DNA of 64,000 nt from Rhodocyclales bacterium (GTDB taxonomy: Bacteria > Pseudomonadota > Gammaproteobacteria > Burkholderiales > Rhodocyclaceae), in assembly GCA_016235745.1 (NCBI GenBank), contig JACRJA010000017.1, positions 62,001 to 126,000 of the forward strand, given 5' to 3'. Below the pieces are notes generated by a model. That model worked only from the letters and a program-made list of their open reading frames with translations. It searched no databases and had not been told where the DNA came from. Shown one piece after another: positions 1 through 11,072 of the stretch; position 1 is the first letter of the stretch, and every line of letters begins with the position of its first letter. The position numbers were made by a program, and so were the translations under genes.

Positions 1-693
1 GGGTTTTCTTTCAGCTTTGCCTTTCAGCCCATCGTGGACGTGGAACGGCGCGAGGTCTTCGGCTATGAGGCGCTGGTGCGGGGCCCGGGAGGTGAGCCGG
101 CGATGACCGTGCTCGGCCGAGTCGACGATGCCAACCGCTACGCGTTCGACCAAGCCTGCCGTGTGCACGCGATCACGTTGGCGAGCCGCCTAGGGCTAGA
201 CCGGCATCTGAGCATCAATTTCCTTCCCAACGCCGTCTATGAGCCTTCCCTGTGCATTCGCAGCACCTTGGAGGCGGCGCAGAAGTGCGGGTTTCCGGCC
301 GAGAAGATCCTCTTCGAGGTCACGGAGGCGGAGCGCATCGACGAGGTCGAGCACCTCACCAATATCTTCGCCTATTACCGGTCGCGCGGATTTCTCACCG
401 CGCTCGACGATTTCGGCGCCGGTCATTCGGGGTTGAACATGCTGGCGCGCTTCGTGCCCGATCTCATCAAGATCGACATGGCCCTCGTGCGCGATGTGCA
501 CCGTGACCGCATCAAGCAGGCGATCCTCGAAGGCTTGCTGCTCACCTGCCGCGAACTGGGGGTGAAAGTGCTTCCCGAAGGTGTGGAACAGGCTGAAGAA
601 GCGGAGTGGTTCGCCGCGCGCGGCGTGGCGCTGATGCAGGGGTATTTCTTCGCCAAGCCAGGATTCGAATGCCTGCCGCCGGTGCGCTGGTAG
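1..693 (+). CDS. EAL-domain protein, 5' end outside window
   Basis: This is the C-terminal part of an EAL-domain protein, the fold that hydrolyses or binds cyclic di-GMP. The frame is open from base 1, so the true start lies upstream; 230 residues are visible. Landmarks in order (window codon numbering) are YEALVRG near codon 22, the substrate/metal segment SINFLP near 72, FEVTEAERID near 105, the loop LDDFGAGHSGLN near 134, DLIKID near 154, and LPEGVEQ plus MQGYFFAKP at the end. The E, N, E, DD, K, E and Q positions used by active phosphodiesterases all appear present, so an active enzyme is plausible. Any N-terminal sensor or GGDEF domain cannot be judged. The gene ends 28 bases before the convergent OPT transporter. 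Confidence 0.85.
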   Translation, partial: GFSFSFAFQPIVDVERREVFGYEALVRGPGGEPAMTVLGRVDDANRYAFDQACRVHAITLASRLGLDRHLSINFLPNAVYEPSLCIRSTLEAAQKCGFPAEKILFEVTEAERIDEVEHLTNIFAYYRSRGFLTALDDFGAGHSGLNMLARFVPDLIKIDMALVRDVHRDRIKQAILEGLLLTCRELGVKVLPEGVEQAEEAEWFAARGVALMQGYFFAKPGFECLPPVRW

Positions 694-700
694 GCGCGCA

Positions 701-719
701 CCGGCGGCGTGCCCGCCGG
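701..719. terminator. Possible bidirectional terminator hairpin
   Basis: A 7-bp G+C stem (CCGGCGG/CCGCCGG) with a 5-base loop sits between the convergent EAL and OPT genes. There is no T-run on either side, so intrinsic termination is only weakly supported. Confidence 0.3.
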
Positions 720-721
720 CT

Positions 722-2719
722 TCAGCGCAGGGCGATGCGGCGGTAGAACACAACGCACACCGCGACGAGCGCCGCCAGCCCCAGCCATTGCGCCAGCGGC
801 TCGAACCCTTCGCCCACGAGCGCGAGTGGGGCTTCCTTGCCGGTGCCGGCAATGAGGGCAGCGAGCACGATGCCCATGAGGCTCTCGCCGACGATGAAAC
901 CGGAGGCGAGCAGGACACCGCGGCGCCGTGGCTCTTCGCGTTCGGCCGCTGGCCTGCGAGCCAGGGTCCGCTCGACGGCATGGCCCAGCAGCGCTCCGAC
1001 CACCAAGGTCATGCCGATGGTCGGCGGAAGGTAGATGCCCAGCCCCACTGCGAGTACCGGCAGGGAACCGGCGCCGCTGCGGCGCAGGATCCGGTCGATG
1101 ACGATGAGCAGCGCGCCGAGCGCCACGCCGCCCAGGATCATCTTCCATTCCAGCGTGGCGTGGAAGATGCCCATGGCGATCGCGGTCATCAAGGTGGCCT
1201 GCGGGGCAGCGAGCGCCTGCGCCGGATCCATGCCGGGACGCGGCAGCGCACCGCTAAACCCATAGGCTTGGTAGAGGAGCTCGAGCACCGGCGGGATCAC
1301 CGCGGCGCCCACCACGCAGCCGATCATCAAGGCCACCTGCTGACGCCAAGGGGTGGCGCCGAGCAGGTACCCTGTCTTGAGATCCTGCAGATTGTCGTTG
1401 GAGATGGCCGCGATCGCCACCACTACCGAAGTGGTGAAGAGCGCCAGAGCCACGGCGAGCTTACCCTCGTTGGCATCGGTGAGCTGCGGCACGGCGCCAG
1501 CAAAAGCGAGCAGCATGAGCGAGGCGAGGATCACGGCCAGGATGCCGATACCGGAGATGGGGCTGCTCGAAGAGCCGACGAGTCCGGCCATGTACCCGGC
1601 AGCCGCGGCGATGAGAAAGCCGAAGAGCGCCGCGAAGAGCGTGCAGGCGAGCACCAGGGCGCCATAGGCCAAGGGGCCGAGGCCGGGGTCGGCCGCCGCG
1701 AGGAAGCGATGGAAGACGACGAGCAACACCAGGAGCGAGGCCAGACCCACCGCCATGATCGCCCGGGGCGAGAGATCCCGTTCCGTGCGGCGGGCGGTGC
1801 CATTGCCCAGATGTACCGCCTCGAGCGCGGTGCGGATCCCGCCCCACATCGGCTTGGCGAGCGTGACGAGCGTCCACAGGGCCGCCACGCCGATGGTACC
1901 GGCGCCGAAGAATCGTACCTGCTCTCGCCACAAGCTCATGGCGAGCGCCGGCAGCGTCTGTTCTGGCGCGGGCACGGCCTGAAACGTCAGCCAGGGCACG
2001 ATCACGCCCCAGGCGAGGACGAGTCCCAGCAGGATCGCCAGCCCTGCCGCCAGTCCGATGAGGTAGCCGGCGCCGACGAGCGCGAGCGAAAAGCCCACGG
2101 ACAGGCGTAGCGCGGTCGCCCCGAGCGGAATCCAGGCGGTAAAGCTCTCGGCGAGCAGGCGGAAACCGCCGGAGAAGAGGGTCACGAGCGCAGCGAGCAG
2201 GCCGCCGAAGGCGATCTCGCGCGCCTGCCCTTGGGCGACGGCTCGTCCATCGCCTTGCTCCCGCGCGAGCTCCCCCACGCGCAGGATCTCCGCCGCCGCC
2301 ACGCCTTCAGGATAGGGCAGGGGGCTGTCGACCACCATCACCCGCCGCAAGGGAATGGTGTAGAGCACGCCGAGGAGCCCACCCACGCCGCACACCAGCG
2401 CCGTCAGCCAGAAGGGGAATCCCTGCCAGTGTCCGATCATCAGCAGGCCGGGCAGGATGAAGATGATGGCCGACAAGGTACCGGCGGCCGAAGCCTGCGT
2501 CTGTACCATGTTGTTTTCGAGGAGGTTCGCCCCGCGGCAACGGCGCAGCGCCGCCATGGAGATCACCGCCGCGGGGATCGATGAGGCAAACGTCAGCCCT
2601 ACTTTGAGCCCGAGATAGATGTTGGCCGCAGTGAAGACTACGGTGAGCACGGCGCCCAGCAGCATGCCGCGCAGCGTCAGCTCCGGCAAGTCGGTGCCGT
2701 CGGGGATGCGTTCGAGCAT
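722..2719 (-). CDS. OPT family oligopeptide/metal-complex transporter
   Basis: This is a 665-residue polytopic inner-membrane protein of the OPT family, whose members import small peptides or metal chelates with protons. Hydrophobic segments run through almost the whole length. Family landmarks are the N-terminal stretch with NIYLGLKVGLTFASSIPAA (about residues 33-51) and the C-terminal region with SNDNLQDLKTGYLLGATPW (about 440-460), typical of the bacterial OPT subgroup. The length fits the family (600-700). The start codon ATG at 2719 is preceded on its strand by a purine-rich stretch. It is divergent from fbp and monocistronic. The substrate cannot be inferred from sequence. Confidence 0.85.
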   Translation of the reverse strand: MLERIPDGTDLPELTLRGMLLGAVLTVVFTAANIYLGLKVGLTFASSIPAAVISMAALRRCRGANLLENNMVQTQASAAGTLSAIIFILPGLLMIGHWQGFPFWLTALVCGVGGLLGVLYTIPLRRVMVVDSPLPYPEGVAAAEILRVGELAREQGDGRAVAQGQAREIAFGGLLAALVTLFSGGFRLLAESFTAWIPLGATALRLSVGFSLALVGAGYLIGLAAGLAILLGLVLAWGVIVPWLTFQAVPAPEQTLPALAMSLWREQVRFFGAGTIGVAALWTLVTLAKPMWGGIRTALEAVHLGNGTARRTERDLSPRAIMAVGLASLLVLLVVFHRFLAAADPGLGPLAYGALVLACTLFAALFGFLIAAAAGYMAGLVGSSSSPISGIGILAVILASLMLLAFAGAVPQLTDANEGKLAVALALFTTSVVVAIAAISNDNLQDLKTGYLLGATPWRQQVALMIGCVVGAAVIPPVLELLYQAYGFSGALPRPGMDPAQALAAPQATLMTAIAMGIFHATLEWKMILGGVALGALLIVIDRILRRSGAGSLPVLAVGLGIYLPPTIGMTLVVGALLGHAVERTLARRPAAEREEPRRRGVLLASGFIVGESLMGIVLAALIAGTGKEAPLALVGEGFEPLAQWLGLAALVAVCVVFYRRIALR

Positions 2720-2858
2720 CGGCTTTCTCCAAGGCGATGGATTGAAGAATATAGCTCAGTTTTTGTCGCGCCCGATCCGTCTTTATCGCCGCGATCGTGC
2801 CAAACGGACGGGCTTGGCGCGATAATTCCCCTTTCCGCCAACTACTGGAGTCTTCCTC

Positions 2859-3869
2859 ATGCGCCGTGTCAGCCTCTCGCAATTTCTCATCGAAGAACAA
2901 CGCGCCGGACGGCTCGATGCCGACCTGCGTCTCCTCGTCGAGGTCGTCGCCCGCGCGGTGAAGGCCATCGCCGTGACGATTTCCAAAGGAAAACTCTGGG
3001 ACGTGCATGGCGAGACCGGGGTCGAGAACGTCCAGGGCGAAGTGCAGAAGAAACTCGACGTCATCGCCAACGAGTTGCTGCTGCAGGCCAACGAGTGGGG
3101 CGGGCACCTCGCCGCCATGGCCTCCGAAGAAATCGAGGAGATCTGCCACATTCCCTTCGAGTATCCGCGCGGCGGCTACCTGCTCTTGTTCGATCCGCTC
3201 GACGGCTCATCCAACATCGACGTCAACATCTCCGTGGGCACCATCTTTTCGGTGCTGCGCAATCCCGATCGCGAGGCCATTCCCACCGAGGTTTCCTTCC
3301 TGCAGCCGGGCACGGCGCAAGTAGCCGCCGGTTACGCCATCTACGGTCCGGCCACCCAACTCGTGCTCACCACCGGCAACGGGGTGCACGGCTTCACCCT
3401 CGACCGGGAGTTCGGCTACTTCGTCTATACCCATCCTTTCATGACGATTCCCTCTCAGACGAGCGAATTCGCCATCAACGCTTCCAATATGCGCTTCTGG
3501 GAGCCGCCGGTGCGCCGCTACATCGAGGAGCTCATCGCCGGCAAGGACGGACCGCGCGGGCGCGATTTCAACATGCGCTGGGTGGCCTCCATGGTGTCCG
3601 ACGTGCACCGGACGCTCTCGCGCGGCGGCATTTTTCTCTACCCGCTGGATGCGAAAAACCGCGCCCAGGGCGGCAAGCTGCGCCTGCTCTATGAGGCCAA
3701 CCCCATGGCTTTGCTGGTGGAGCAGGCCGGTGGGGCGGCCAGCGACGGGCGGCGCCGCCTCCTCGAGATCGTCCCGCAGCGGCTGCACCAGCGCGTGCCG
3801 GTCATCCTCGGCTCGATGGAAGAGGTCGAGCGCGTGCGCGCCTACCACGAAGAAGCCGACGCTTCCTGA
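2859..3869 (+). CDS. fbp: Fructose-1,6-bisphosphatase class I
   Basis: This enzyme hydrolyses fructose 1,6-bisphosphate to fructose 6-phosphate in gluconeogenesis, and in the Calvin cycle if the organism has one. The 336-residue length is that of class I enzymes. The metal and substrate signature [12 protein letters not shown] begins at residue 112, and acidic residues of the SEEIEEI segment precede it by about 24 residues as expected. The C-terminal [20 protein letters not shown] segment (sugar-phosphate site) is intact. The ATG at 2859 has a TGGAG sequence 9 bases upstream. It is divergent from the OPT gene and followed by the groE promoter. No other Calvin-cycle gene lies in the window, so autotrophy is not shown. 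Confidence 0.95.
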   Translation: MRRVSLSQFLIEEQRAGRLDADLRLLVEVVARAVKAIAVTISKGKLWDVHGETGVENVQGEVQKKLDVIANELLLQANEWGGHLAAMASEEIEEICHIPFEYPRGGYLLLFDPLDGSSNIDVNISVGTIFSVLRNPDREAIPTEVSFLQPGTAQVAAGYAIYGPATQLVLTTGNGVHGFTLDREFGYFVYTHPFMTIPSQTSEFAINASNMRFWEPPVRRYIEELIAGKDGPRGRDFNMRWVASMVSDVHRTLSRGGIFLYPLDAKNRAQGGKLRLLYEANPMALLVEQAGGAASDGRRRLLEIVPQRLHQRVPVILGSMEEVERVRAYHEEADAS

Positions 3870-3928
3870 TTTCTTCCTGCCCGACGCCTCGCCGCCCTTG
3901 AATAAACGGCGCGAGGCACGTCGCCCCC

Positions 3929-3957
3929 TTGAAATTTCGCCCAAACAGCCCTATGAT
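3929..3957 (+). promoter_or_regulatory. Sigma70-like promoter of groES-groL
   Basis: TTGAAA at 3929-3934 and TATGAT at 3952-3957 are separated by 17 bases, close to the sigma70 consensus. The -10 box abuts the CIRCE operator, so a bound HrcA repressor would cover the start site. Confidence 0.75.
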
Positions 3958-3983
3958 TAGCACTCGACAACGGTGAGTGCTAA
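3957..3983 (+). promoter_or_regulatory. CIRCE operator (HrcA site)
   Basis: The sequence is a perfect CIRCE element: TTAGCACTC, nine spacer bases, GAGTGCTAA. CIRCE is bound by the heat-inactivated repressor HrcA and is typically found upstream of groE and dnaK operons. It lies 57 bases before groES. The hrcA gene is not in the window. Confidence 0.95.
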
Positions 3984-4040
3984 CAAAGCGCCGCCGTTGT
4001 GCGTGTTCAACCCTGTACCCGAACCAGAGGAGTCAACACC

Positions 4041-4331
4041 ATGAAAATCCGTCCTTTGCATGATCGTGTGATCGTCAAGCGTCTGGAGTCCGAGCGCAAG
4101 ACCGCCAGTGGCATCGTGATTCCGGACACCGCCGGCGAGAAACCCGATCAAGGCGAAGTGATCGCCGTGGGCAACGGCAAGATCCTCGAAGACGGTAAAG
4201 TGCGCCCCATGTCGGTCAAACCCGGCGACAAGATCCTCTTCGGCAAATACGCCGGCCAGACGGTGAAGGTCGAGGGCGAAGAACTGCTGGTGCTGCGTGA
4301 AGAAGACATCCTCGGCGTGATCGAAGAGTGA
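4041..4331 (+). CDS. groES: Co-chaperonin GroES
   Basis: This is the 96-residue lid subunit of the GroEL-GroES folding machine in the cytoplasm. It begins [14 protein letters not shown] and contains the mobile loop around [16 protein letters not shown] (residues 17-32) and the [24 protein letters not shown]-terminal half. The start at 4041 is chosen because CAGAGGAG lies 9-10 bases upstream and it gives the exact family length; an in-frame upstream start at 3999 would add 14 non-conserved residues. It is the first gene of the CIRCE-controlled operon, with groL 53 bases downstream. Confidence 0.98.
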   Translation: MKIRPLHDRVIVKRLESERKTASGIVIPDTAGEKPDQGEVIAVGNGKILEDGKVRPMSVKPGDKILFGKYAGQTVKVEGEELLVLREEDILGVIEE

Positions 4332-4381
4332 TCGCGTCCTTACCCCAATTCATTATTTCGGAATATTCTCAGGAGGCATGA

Positions 4382-6019
<1,638 letters not shown>

Positions 6020-6061
6020 TGTTCCATTCCGGCCCTCTCAGAGGGCCGGGAAGGCCGTCCG

Positions 6062-6091
6062 AGAGCCCCGCGCGAGCGGGGCTCTTTTTTT
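6062..6091 (+). terminator. Intrinsic terminator of groESL
   Basis: A perfect 10-bp stem (AGAGCCCCGC/GCGGGGCTCT) with a GCGA loop is followed by a T-run at 6086-6091. It starts 43 bases after the groL stop. Confidence 0.92.
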
Positions 6092-6160
6092 GTGTGAGGG
6101 AACGCATTGGCGTCCCGATGGACTAAAATGACATCGTGACTCTTGGAAAAGGAGCGTGCC

Positions 6161-6370
6161 ATGGACGCCGTCAGTGTCGCCAGCATGATGACCGCCATGC
6201 AGCAAGCGCAGCTGCAGGAGCAGGTCGGCACCACCGTCATGCGCAAAGCGCTCGACGTGCAGGAAAGCACGGCGCAGGCGCTGCTCTCGGCATTGCCGCA
6301 AGTGCAGCAGGCGCCGGCCGCGGCCTCCAACCCGCCGCATCTGGGCAATTCGGTCAACACCTTCGCTTGA
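6161..6370 (+). CDS. YjfB-like putative motility protein
   Basis: This is a 69-residue protein that begins MDAVSVASMMTAMQQAQLQ and continues with a segment rich in Q, A and M ending LGNSVNTFA. The pattern (SVAxMMTAMQQAQLQxQVG, then ALxxxESTAQALL) matches the small YjfB/PF14070 family annotated as putative motility protein. The ATG at 6161 is preferred over the upstream TTG at 6143 because AAAAGGAG lies 6 bases before it. TAAAAT at 6124-6129 could be a -10 box. It is a single gene after the groE terminator. Together with fliW and the DUF2802 gene elsewhere in the window it hints at a flagellated host. The molecular function is unknown. Confidence 0.75.
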   Translation: MDAVSVASMMTAMQQAQLQEQVGTTVMRKALDVQESTAQALLSALPQVQQAPAAASNPPHLGNSVNTFA

Positions 6371-6448
6371 AGCGTTGGCGAAGTGAAGTCTGCGCGCTTC
6401 GTTGCGCCGTGCGCGCGGGGCCGAGGAGGGCGGCAGAGAGCTGTCCGC

Positions 6449-7594
<1,146 letters not shown>

Positions 7595-7738
7595 TCAGAG
7601 CCTGCGAATCACTCTGCTGCATGGCCCGATCGCTTCTTTGCGCGCTGCCCGCTTCTCGCCCGTCCTCGGGGTAGGTCTCGTCGCTGCGCTGCGTGCGACA
7701 CGCGACGGCCCTGCGCGCAAGCATTGCTTCACGGGTCC

Positions 7739-8800
7739 TCAGCGTGCGAAGCGGCGCGGGATGAACATCGCGTCGCCATAGCTGAAGAAGCGGTAGCGCC
7801 GTTCGATCGCATGGGCATAGGCGCGGCGGATGCGTTCGAGCCCGGCGAGCGCCGACACCAGCATGAGCAGTGTCGAGCGCGGCAGGTGGAAGTTCGTCAC
7901 CAGCGCATCGACCACGCGAAAATCGTAGCCCGGCGTGATGAAGAGTCCGGTCTCGCCGCTGCCGGGTCGCAGTTCCCCTTCGTGGGCGGCGCCTTCGAGC
8001 GCGCGCAAGCTGGTGGTGCCCACGGCGATCACGCGGCGGCCGCGCGCTTTTGCCTGGACGATGCGCGCCACCGTCTCTTCCGGGATCCAGTAGCGTTCGC
8101 GGTGCATGCGGTGTTCGTCGAGCCGCTCGACGCGTACCGGCTGAAACGTCCCGGCGCCGACGTGCAGCGTCACCCAGGCGGTGTCCACGCCGTGCTCGGC
8201 GAGGCGGCGCAAGAGCGCCTCGTCGAAATGCAGGCCCGCCGTGGGCGCGGCCACCGAACCGGGCGCGCGGGCATAGACCGTCTGGTAGCGCGCCTCGTCT
8301 TCCGGCTCGGCCGGGCGGGCGATGTAGGGCGGCAGCGGCAGCCGGCCGTGGCACTCGACGAGCTGGGGAAGGTCGCCTTCGCCGGCGAGCCGCAGGTGAT
8401 AGAACTCGCCGTCGCGAGCCAGAACCTCGACGTCGAAGGCGTCTTCCAGCCGCAGGCGCATGCCTGAGCGCGGCGGCTTGCTCGCCCGCACCTGGGCGAG
8501 AGCTTCCCGCGTGCCGACGAGCCGTTCGACGAGCACTTCCACCGCGCCGCCGCTTTCTTTACGCCCAAAGAGGCGCGCGTGGATCACACGGCTGTCGTTG
8601 AAGACGAGCAGGTCGCCTTCTTCGAGGAATTCGGGCAGATCGCGAAAGAGCCGGTCGTGCAGCGCCTCGCCCTCGAGCACGAGCAGGCGGCTGGCGCTGC
8701 GCTCGGGCAGTGGCGCCTGGGCGATCAGTTCGGGCGGCAGGGAAAAATCGAAGTCGTGCACCGTCAGCGACGGGGCTTTGCGTAGGCTGGGTTCTTGCAT
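7739..8800 (-). CDS. queA: S-adenosylmethionine:tRNA ribosyltransferase-isomerase
   Basis: QueA transfers and isomerises the ribosyl part of SAM onto preQ1 in tRNA, giving epoxyqueuosine. With the start at 8800 the protein has 353 residues, the family length. It opens with [27 protein letters not shown] and contains [24 protein letters not shown] (about residues 190-200) and [20 protein letters not shown] near the end. A longer reading to 8872 would run through tRNA-Leu and is rejected. GGAAG lies about 10 bases upstream of the start. The start codon overlaps the -10 box of the divergent tRNA-Leu gene, so the two promoters must be interlaced. Confidence 0.96.
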   Translation of the reverse strand: MQEPSLRKAPSLTVHDFDFSLPPELIAQAPLPERSASRLLVLEGEALHDRLFRDLPEFLEEGDLLVFNDSRVIHARLFGRKESGGAVEVLVERLVGTREALAQVRASKPPRSGMRLRLEDAFDVEVLARDGEFYHLRLAGEGDLPQLVECHGRLPLPPYIARPAEPEDEARYQTVYARAPGSVAAPTAGLHFDEALLRRLAEHGVDTAWVTLHVGAGTFQPVRVERLDEHRMHRERYWIPEETVARIVQAKARGRRVIAVGTTSLRALEGAAHEGELRPGSGETGLFITPGYDFRVVDALVTNFHLPRSTLLMLVSALAGLERIRRAYAHAIERRYRFFSYGDAMFIPRRFAR

Positions 8801-8805
8801 ATAAT
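8778..8805 (+). promoter_or_regulatory. Promoter of tRNA-Leu
   Basis: TTGCGT at 8778-8783 and a consensus TATAAT at 8800-8805 are separated by 16 bases. Transcription would start about 5 bases before the mature tRNA. The -10 box overlaps the divergent queA start codon. Confidence 0.6.
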
Positions 8806-8816
8806 CTTTCTTCCGC

Positions 8817-8900
8817 GCCGGGATGGCGGAACAGGTAGACGCAGCGGACTCAAAATCCGCCGGTGGCGACACCGTGAGGGTTCGACTCCCTCTCCCGGCA
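8817..8900 (+). tRNA. tRNA-Leu (anticodon CAA)
   Basis: The acceptor stem GCCGGGA/TCCCGGC, the D arm, the anticodon loop CTCAAAA (anticodon CAA), the long class II variable arm and a T arm containing GGTTCGACTCC can all be drawn. The discriminator base is A at 8900. The CCA end is not encoded; TTTTATC follows. Confidence 0.97.
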
Positions 8901-8934
8901 TTTTATCATCACACGCCGTGCTCCCTGCGGAAGC

Positions 8935-9025
8935 GCTTCCCGCTTCCCGCTTCCCGCTTCCCGCTTCCCGCTTCCCGCTTCCCGCTTCCCGCTTCCCGCT
9001 TCCCGCTTCCCGCTTCCCGCTTCCT
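8935..9025. repeat. Heptanucleotide tandem repeat (GCTTCCC)x12 plus one variant
   Basis: Twelve perfect GCTTCCC units run from 8935 to 9018, and a thirteenth ends in T instead of C (9019-9025). The array starts 35 bases after tRNA-Leu. The unit is not a multiple of three, so all forward frames read the same rotating peptide; no real gene crosses it. Confidence 0.97.
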
Positions 9026-9060
9026 GTTGCGCCAAAAATTTTTTGTGCTACTATTAAAAC

Positions 9061-9154
9061 GAACGTACGAAACAATTGGTGCATGTCATGCGCTCTCCAG
9101 AGTTCCCTCCCTCCCTTGGTGGTCGCGCTCGCCTTCGGGCGAGCGCCTTTTTTT
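9061..9154 (+). ncRNA. Candidate small RNA with CU-rich loop
   Basis: A possible promoter (TTGCGC at 9027-9032, 16 bases, TACTAT at 9049-9054) precedes about 94 bases that end in a strong intrinsic terminator. No convincing gene lies between them. The transcript would carry CCCTCCCTCCC at 9105-9115, complementary to Shine-Dalgarno sequences, immediately 5' of the terminator hairpin, a layout seen in several small regulatory RNAs. The alternative is that this is only the distal terminator of the tRNA-Leu transcript. No known family is recognised. Confidence 0.35.
9125..9154 (+). terminator. Intrinsic terminator
   Basis: A 9-bp stem (GCGCTCGCC/GGCGAGCGC) with a TTCG tetraloop is followed by a T-run from 9148 to 9154. 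It ends transcription from the tRNA-Leu side or of the candidate small RNA. Confidence 0.88.
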
Positions 9155-9218
9155 GCCAAAAAGGAGGGCATGAGTCGGCTATCATGGAAGCTCGATTCAA
9201 TGTGCTCAGGAGAAAACC

Positions 9219-9605
9219 ATGTCGGATGTACTGCCCGATCGCCAACCGGAATTGCGCGTGATGCCCATGCCTTCGGATCTCAATCCGGCGGGCGACGTGT
9301 TCGGGGGCTGGGTGATGGCGATGGTCGACATCGCGGGTTCCTTGCCGGCGCGCCGTCGCAGCCGGGGGCGCGTGGCCACGGTGGCGGTCAACAGCTTCGT
9401 GTTCAAACAGCCCATCGCCGTGGGCGACGTGGTGAGTCTGTATGCGGAGATCGTCTCGGTGGGGCGTACCTCGATCACGGTGGACGTCTCCGTCTTTGCC
9501 GAGCGCCATCCCGAGCGGCCTTTGGTGGTGAAAGTTACCGAAGCCCGGCTCACCTACGTGGCGCTCGACGCACAGGGCAACAAGCGCCTCATCGAGGAAA
9601 GTTGA
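9219..9605 (+). CDS. Hotdog-fold acyl-CoA thioesterase (YciA type)
   Basis: This is a 128-residue protein of the acyl-CoA thioesterase/BFIT group, which hydrolyses acyl-CoA to free acid and CoA. The hotdog signature NPAGDVFGGWVMAMVDIAGS (about residues 21-40) contains the expected N and D positions, and VNSFVFKQPIAVGDVVSLYA supplies the central helix and sheet. CAGGAG lies 7 bases before the ATG. It is followed after 98 bases by the FadL porin gene and then by beta-oxidation genes, so a role in balancing acyl-CoA pools is plausible. Chain-length preference is unknown. Confidence 0.88.
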   Translation: MSDVLPDRQPELRVMPMPSDLNPAGDVFGGWVMAMVDIAGSLPARRRSRGRVATVAVNSFVFKQPIAVGDVVSLYAEIVSVGRTSITVDVSVFAERHPERPLVVKVTEARLTYVALDAQGNKRLIEES

Positions 9606-9703
9606 ACGCTCCGACTCGCCGAGGAGGCTTCGTCGGGACGCAGAAGGGGAAAGAATGAGCGGGCGTATGCCCGTCGGTTCGTGACGAAGAGGAGGAGACT
9701 GCA

Positions 9704-11029
9704 ATGAAGAAGAAGCTTCTGGCCATGGCTGTGTCATCGCTGTTCGCCGCCAGTTCCACGGCGCTGGCCGGCGGTTTTCAGCTCATCGAGCAGAGCGCGA
9801 GCGGCATTGGCAATGCCTACGCTGGTTCGGCTGCCGTGGCTGACGATGCCGGCACCATTTTCTACAACCCGGCAGGGATGACGCGTCTGAAAGCCCGCGA
9901 GGTGTCACTCGGCGTGTCGGCGATCAAACCCAGTTTCAAGTTTGATGATAGAGGAAGTCTTGCAGCTCCAGGCGTCCCCTTGACCGGCAGTAACGGCGGG
10001 GATGCCGGTGACTGGGCAGCGGTGCCCAACGCTTATTATTCCCAGAAAATCAACGATCGCTTGTGGCTCGGCCTGGGGGTGGGTGTGCCCTTCGGTCTGG
10101 TGACGGAGTACGACGATGATTGGATCGGCCGATTCCATTCGACCAAGTTCGAGATCAAGACCATCAACATCAATCCTTCCCTGGCATTCAAGGTGAATGA
10201 TGCGATCTCACTGGGATTCGGGGTGAGCGTGCAGCGTTTCGAGGCGACATACGACCGGTATGCAGGCGTGGCGGCGCCTGGGCCTCTGAAATCTTTCGGC
10301 GTAAGCGATGCTGCGATGCAGCAGACGAGGTTACGCCTCGAGGCGGACGACGTCTCCTGGGGGTGGAACGTGGGGGTGCTCTTCACTCCCAGCGAAAGGA
10401 CCAAGCTGGGGTTCTCCTATCGATCCAAGGTGAAGCACGAGCTCGATGGCGACATCGAGGCCAGAGGCCCGGCTGCGCCGGTGCTGAGCAACCCCCGGGT
10501 TGGCTTGGCCGGCGTCGACGCCGAGGTGTCGGTGGATCTGCCGGATACCTTCATCGCCAGCGTGGCGCAGGGGGTCGGTGAGCGTTGGGAGCTCCTCGCC
10601 GACGTGTCGTGGACGGGCTGGAGCAGTCTGAACGTGCTGCCGATTTACCGTTCGAGCGGGGTACAGTCCGGTTCGGTGGCCGATACTTTGGCTACCCGCT
10701 TTCAGGATACGTGGCGCGTAGCCCTTGGAGCACGCTATCGCTATGATGAGCACTGGTTACTGAAGTTTGGGGTGGCCTACGACGAGTCGCCGGTGCGCGA
10801 TGCCGAGCGTCGCCTCACGGCGCTGCCGGACAACGACCGCATCTGGGTATCGCTGGGGGCTCGCTGGATGCCGGATGCTGACAACCGGGTAGACCTGGGG
10901 CTGGCGTATCTGTTCATCGACGATACGCGCATCGATCGCAACGCAATAGCTGAAGGGAAAGGATGGGTGCGTGGCGAATACGAAGGTGATGTGTGGCTGG
11001 CTGGGGTGCAATATTCCCGTTCGTTTTGA
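9704..11029 (+). CDS. FadL-family outer-membrane long-chain fatty acid transporter
   Basis: This is a 441-residue outer-membrane beta-barrel. A signal peptide of about 22 residues ends ASSTALA, and the mature protein starts with GGFQLIEQSASGIGNAYAGS, which is the FadL hatch motif at the mature N terminus. The following FYNPAGMTRL segment is also family-typical, and alternating amphipathic strands run to a C-terminal Phe (QYSRSF), as barrel proteins require. GAGGAG lies 9 bases before the ATG. It sits directly upstream of the beta-oxidation genes, consistent with import of fatty acids or other hydrophobic compounds. Confidence 0.93.
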   Translation: MKKKLLAMAVSSLFAASSTALAGGFQLIEQSASGIGNAYAGSAAVADDAGTIFYNPAGMTRLKAREVSLGVSAIKPSFKFDDRGSLAAPGVPLTGSNGGDAGDWAAVPNAYYSQKINDRLWLGLGVGVPFGLVTEYDDDWIGRFHSTKFEIKTININPSLAFKVNDAISLGFGVSVQRFEATYDRYAGVAAPGPLKSFGVSDAAMQQTRLRLEADDVSWGWNVGVLFTPSERTKLGFSYRSKVKHELDGDIEARGPAAPVLSNPRVGLAGVDAEVSVDLPDTFIASVAQGVGERWELLADVSWTGWSSLNVLPIYRSSGVQSGSVADTLATRFQDTWRVALGARYRYDEHWLLKFGVAYDESPVRDAERRLTALPDNDRIWVSLGARWMPDADNRVDLGLAYLFIDDTRIDRNAIAEGKGWVRGEYEGDVWLAGVQYSRSF

Positions 11030-11072
11030 GTGTGCGGGGATCATGGTCTTCGTGTGAAGCAAGGAGAAGCGT

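Noticed and set aside
788..2110. Long open frame antisense to the OPT transporter
   Set aside because: The predicted peptide is hydrophilic and low in complexity (many H, R, G, E, Q), as expected opposite a membrane protein; the OPT gene is clear.
8801..8872. N-terminal extension of queA
   Set aside because: It would translate tRNA-Leu in antisense; the family start and length fit the ATG at 8800.
8935..9025. CRISPR array
   Set aside because: The 7-bp units are contiguous with no spacers and no cas genes are nearby.
8795..9658. Open frame through tRNA-Leu, the heptamer array and the thioesterase gene
   Set aside because: It crosses an RNA gene and a terminator, and its peptide is repeat-derived.
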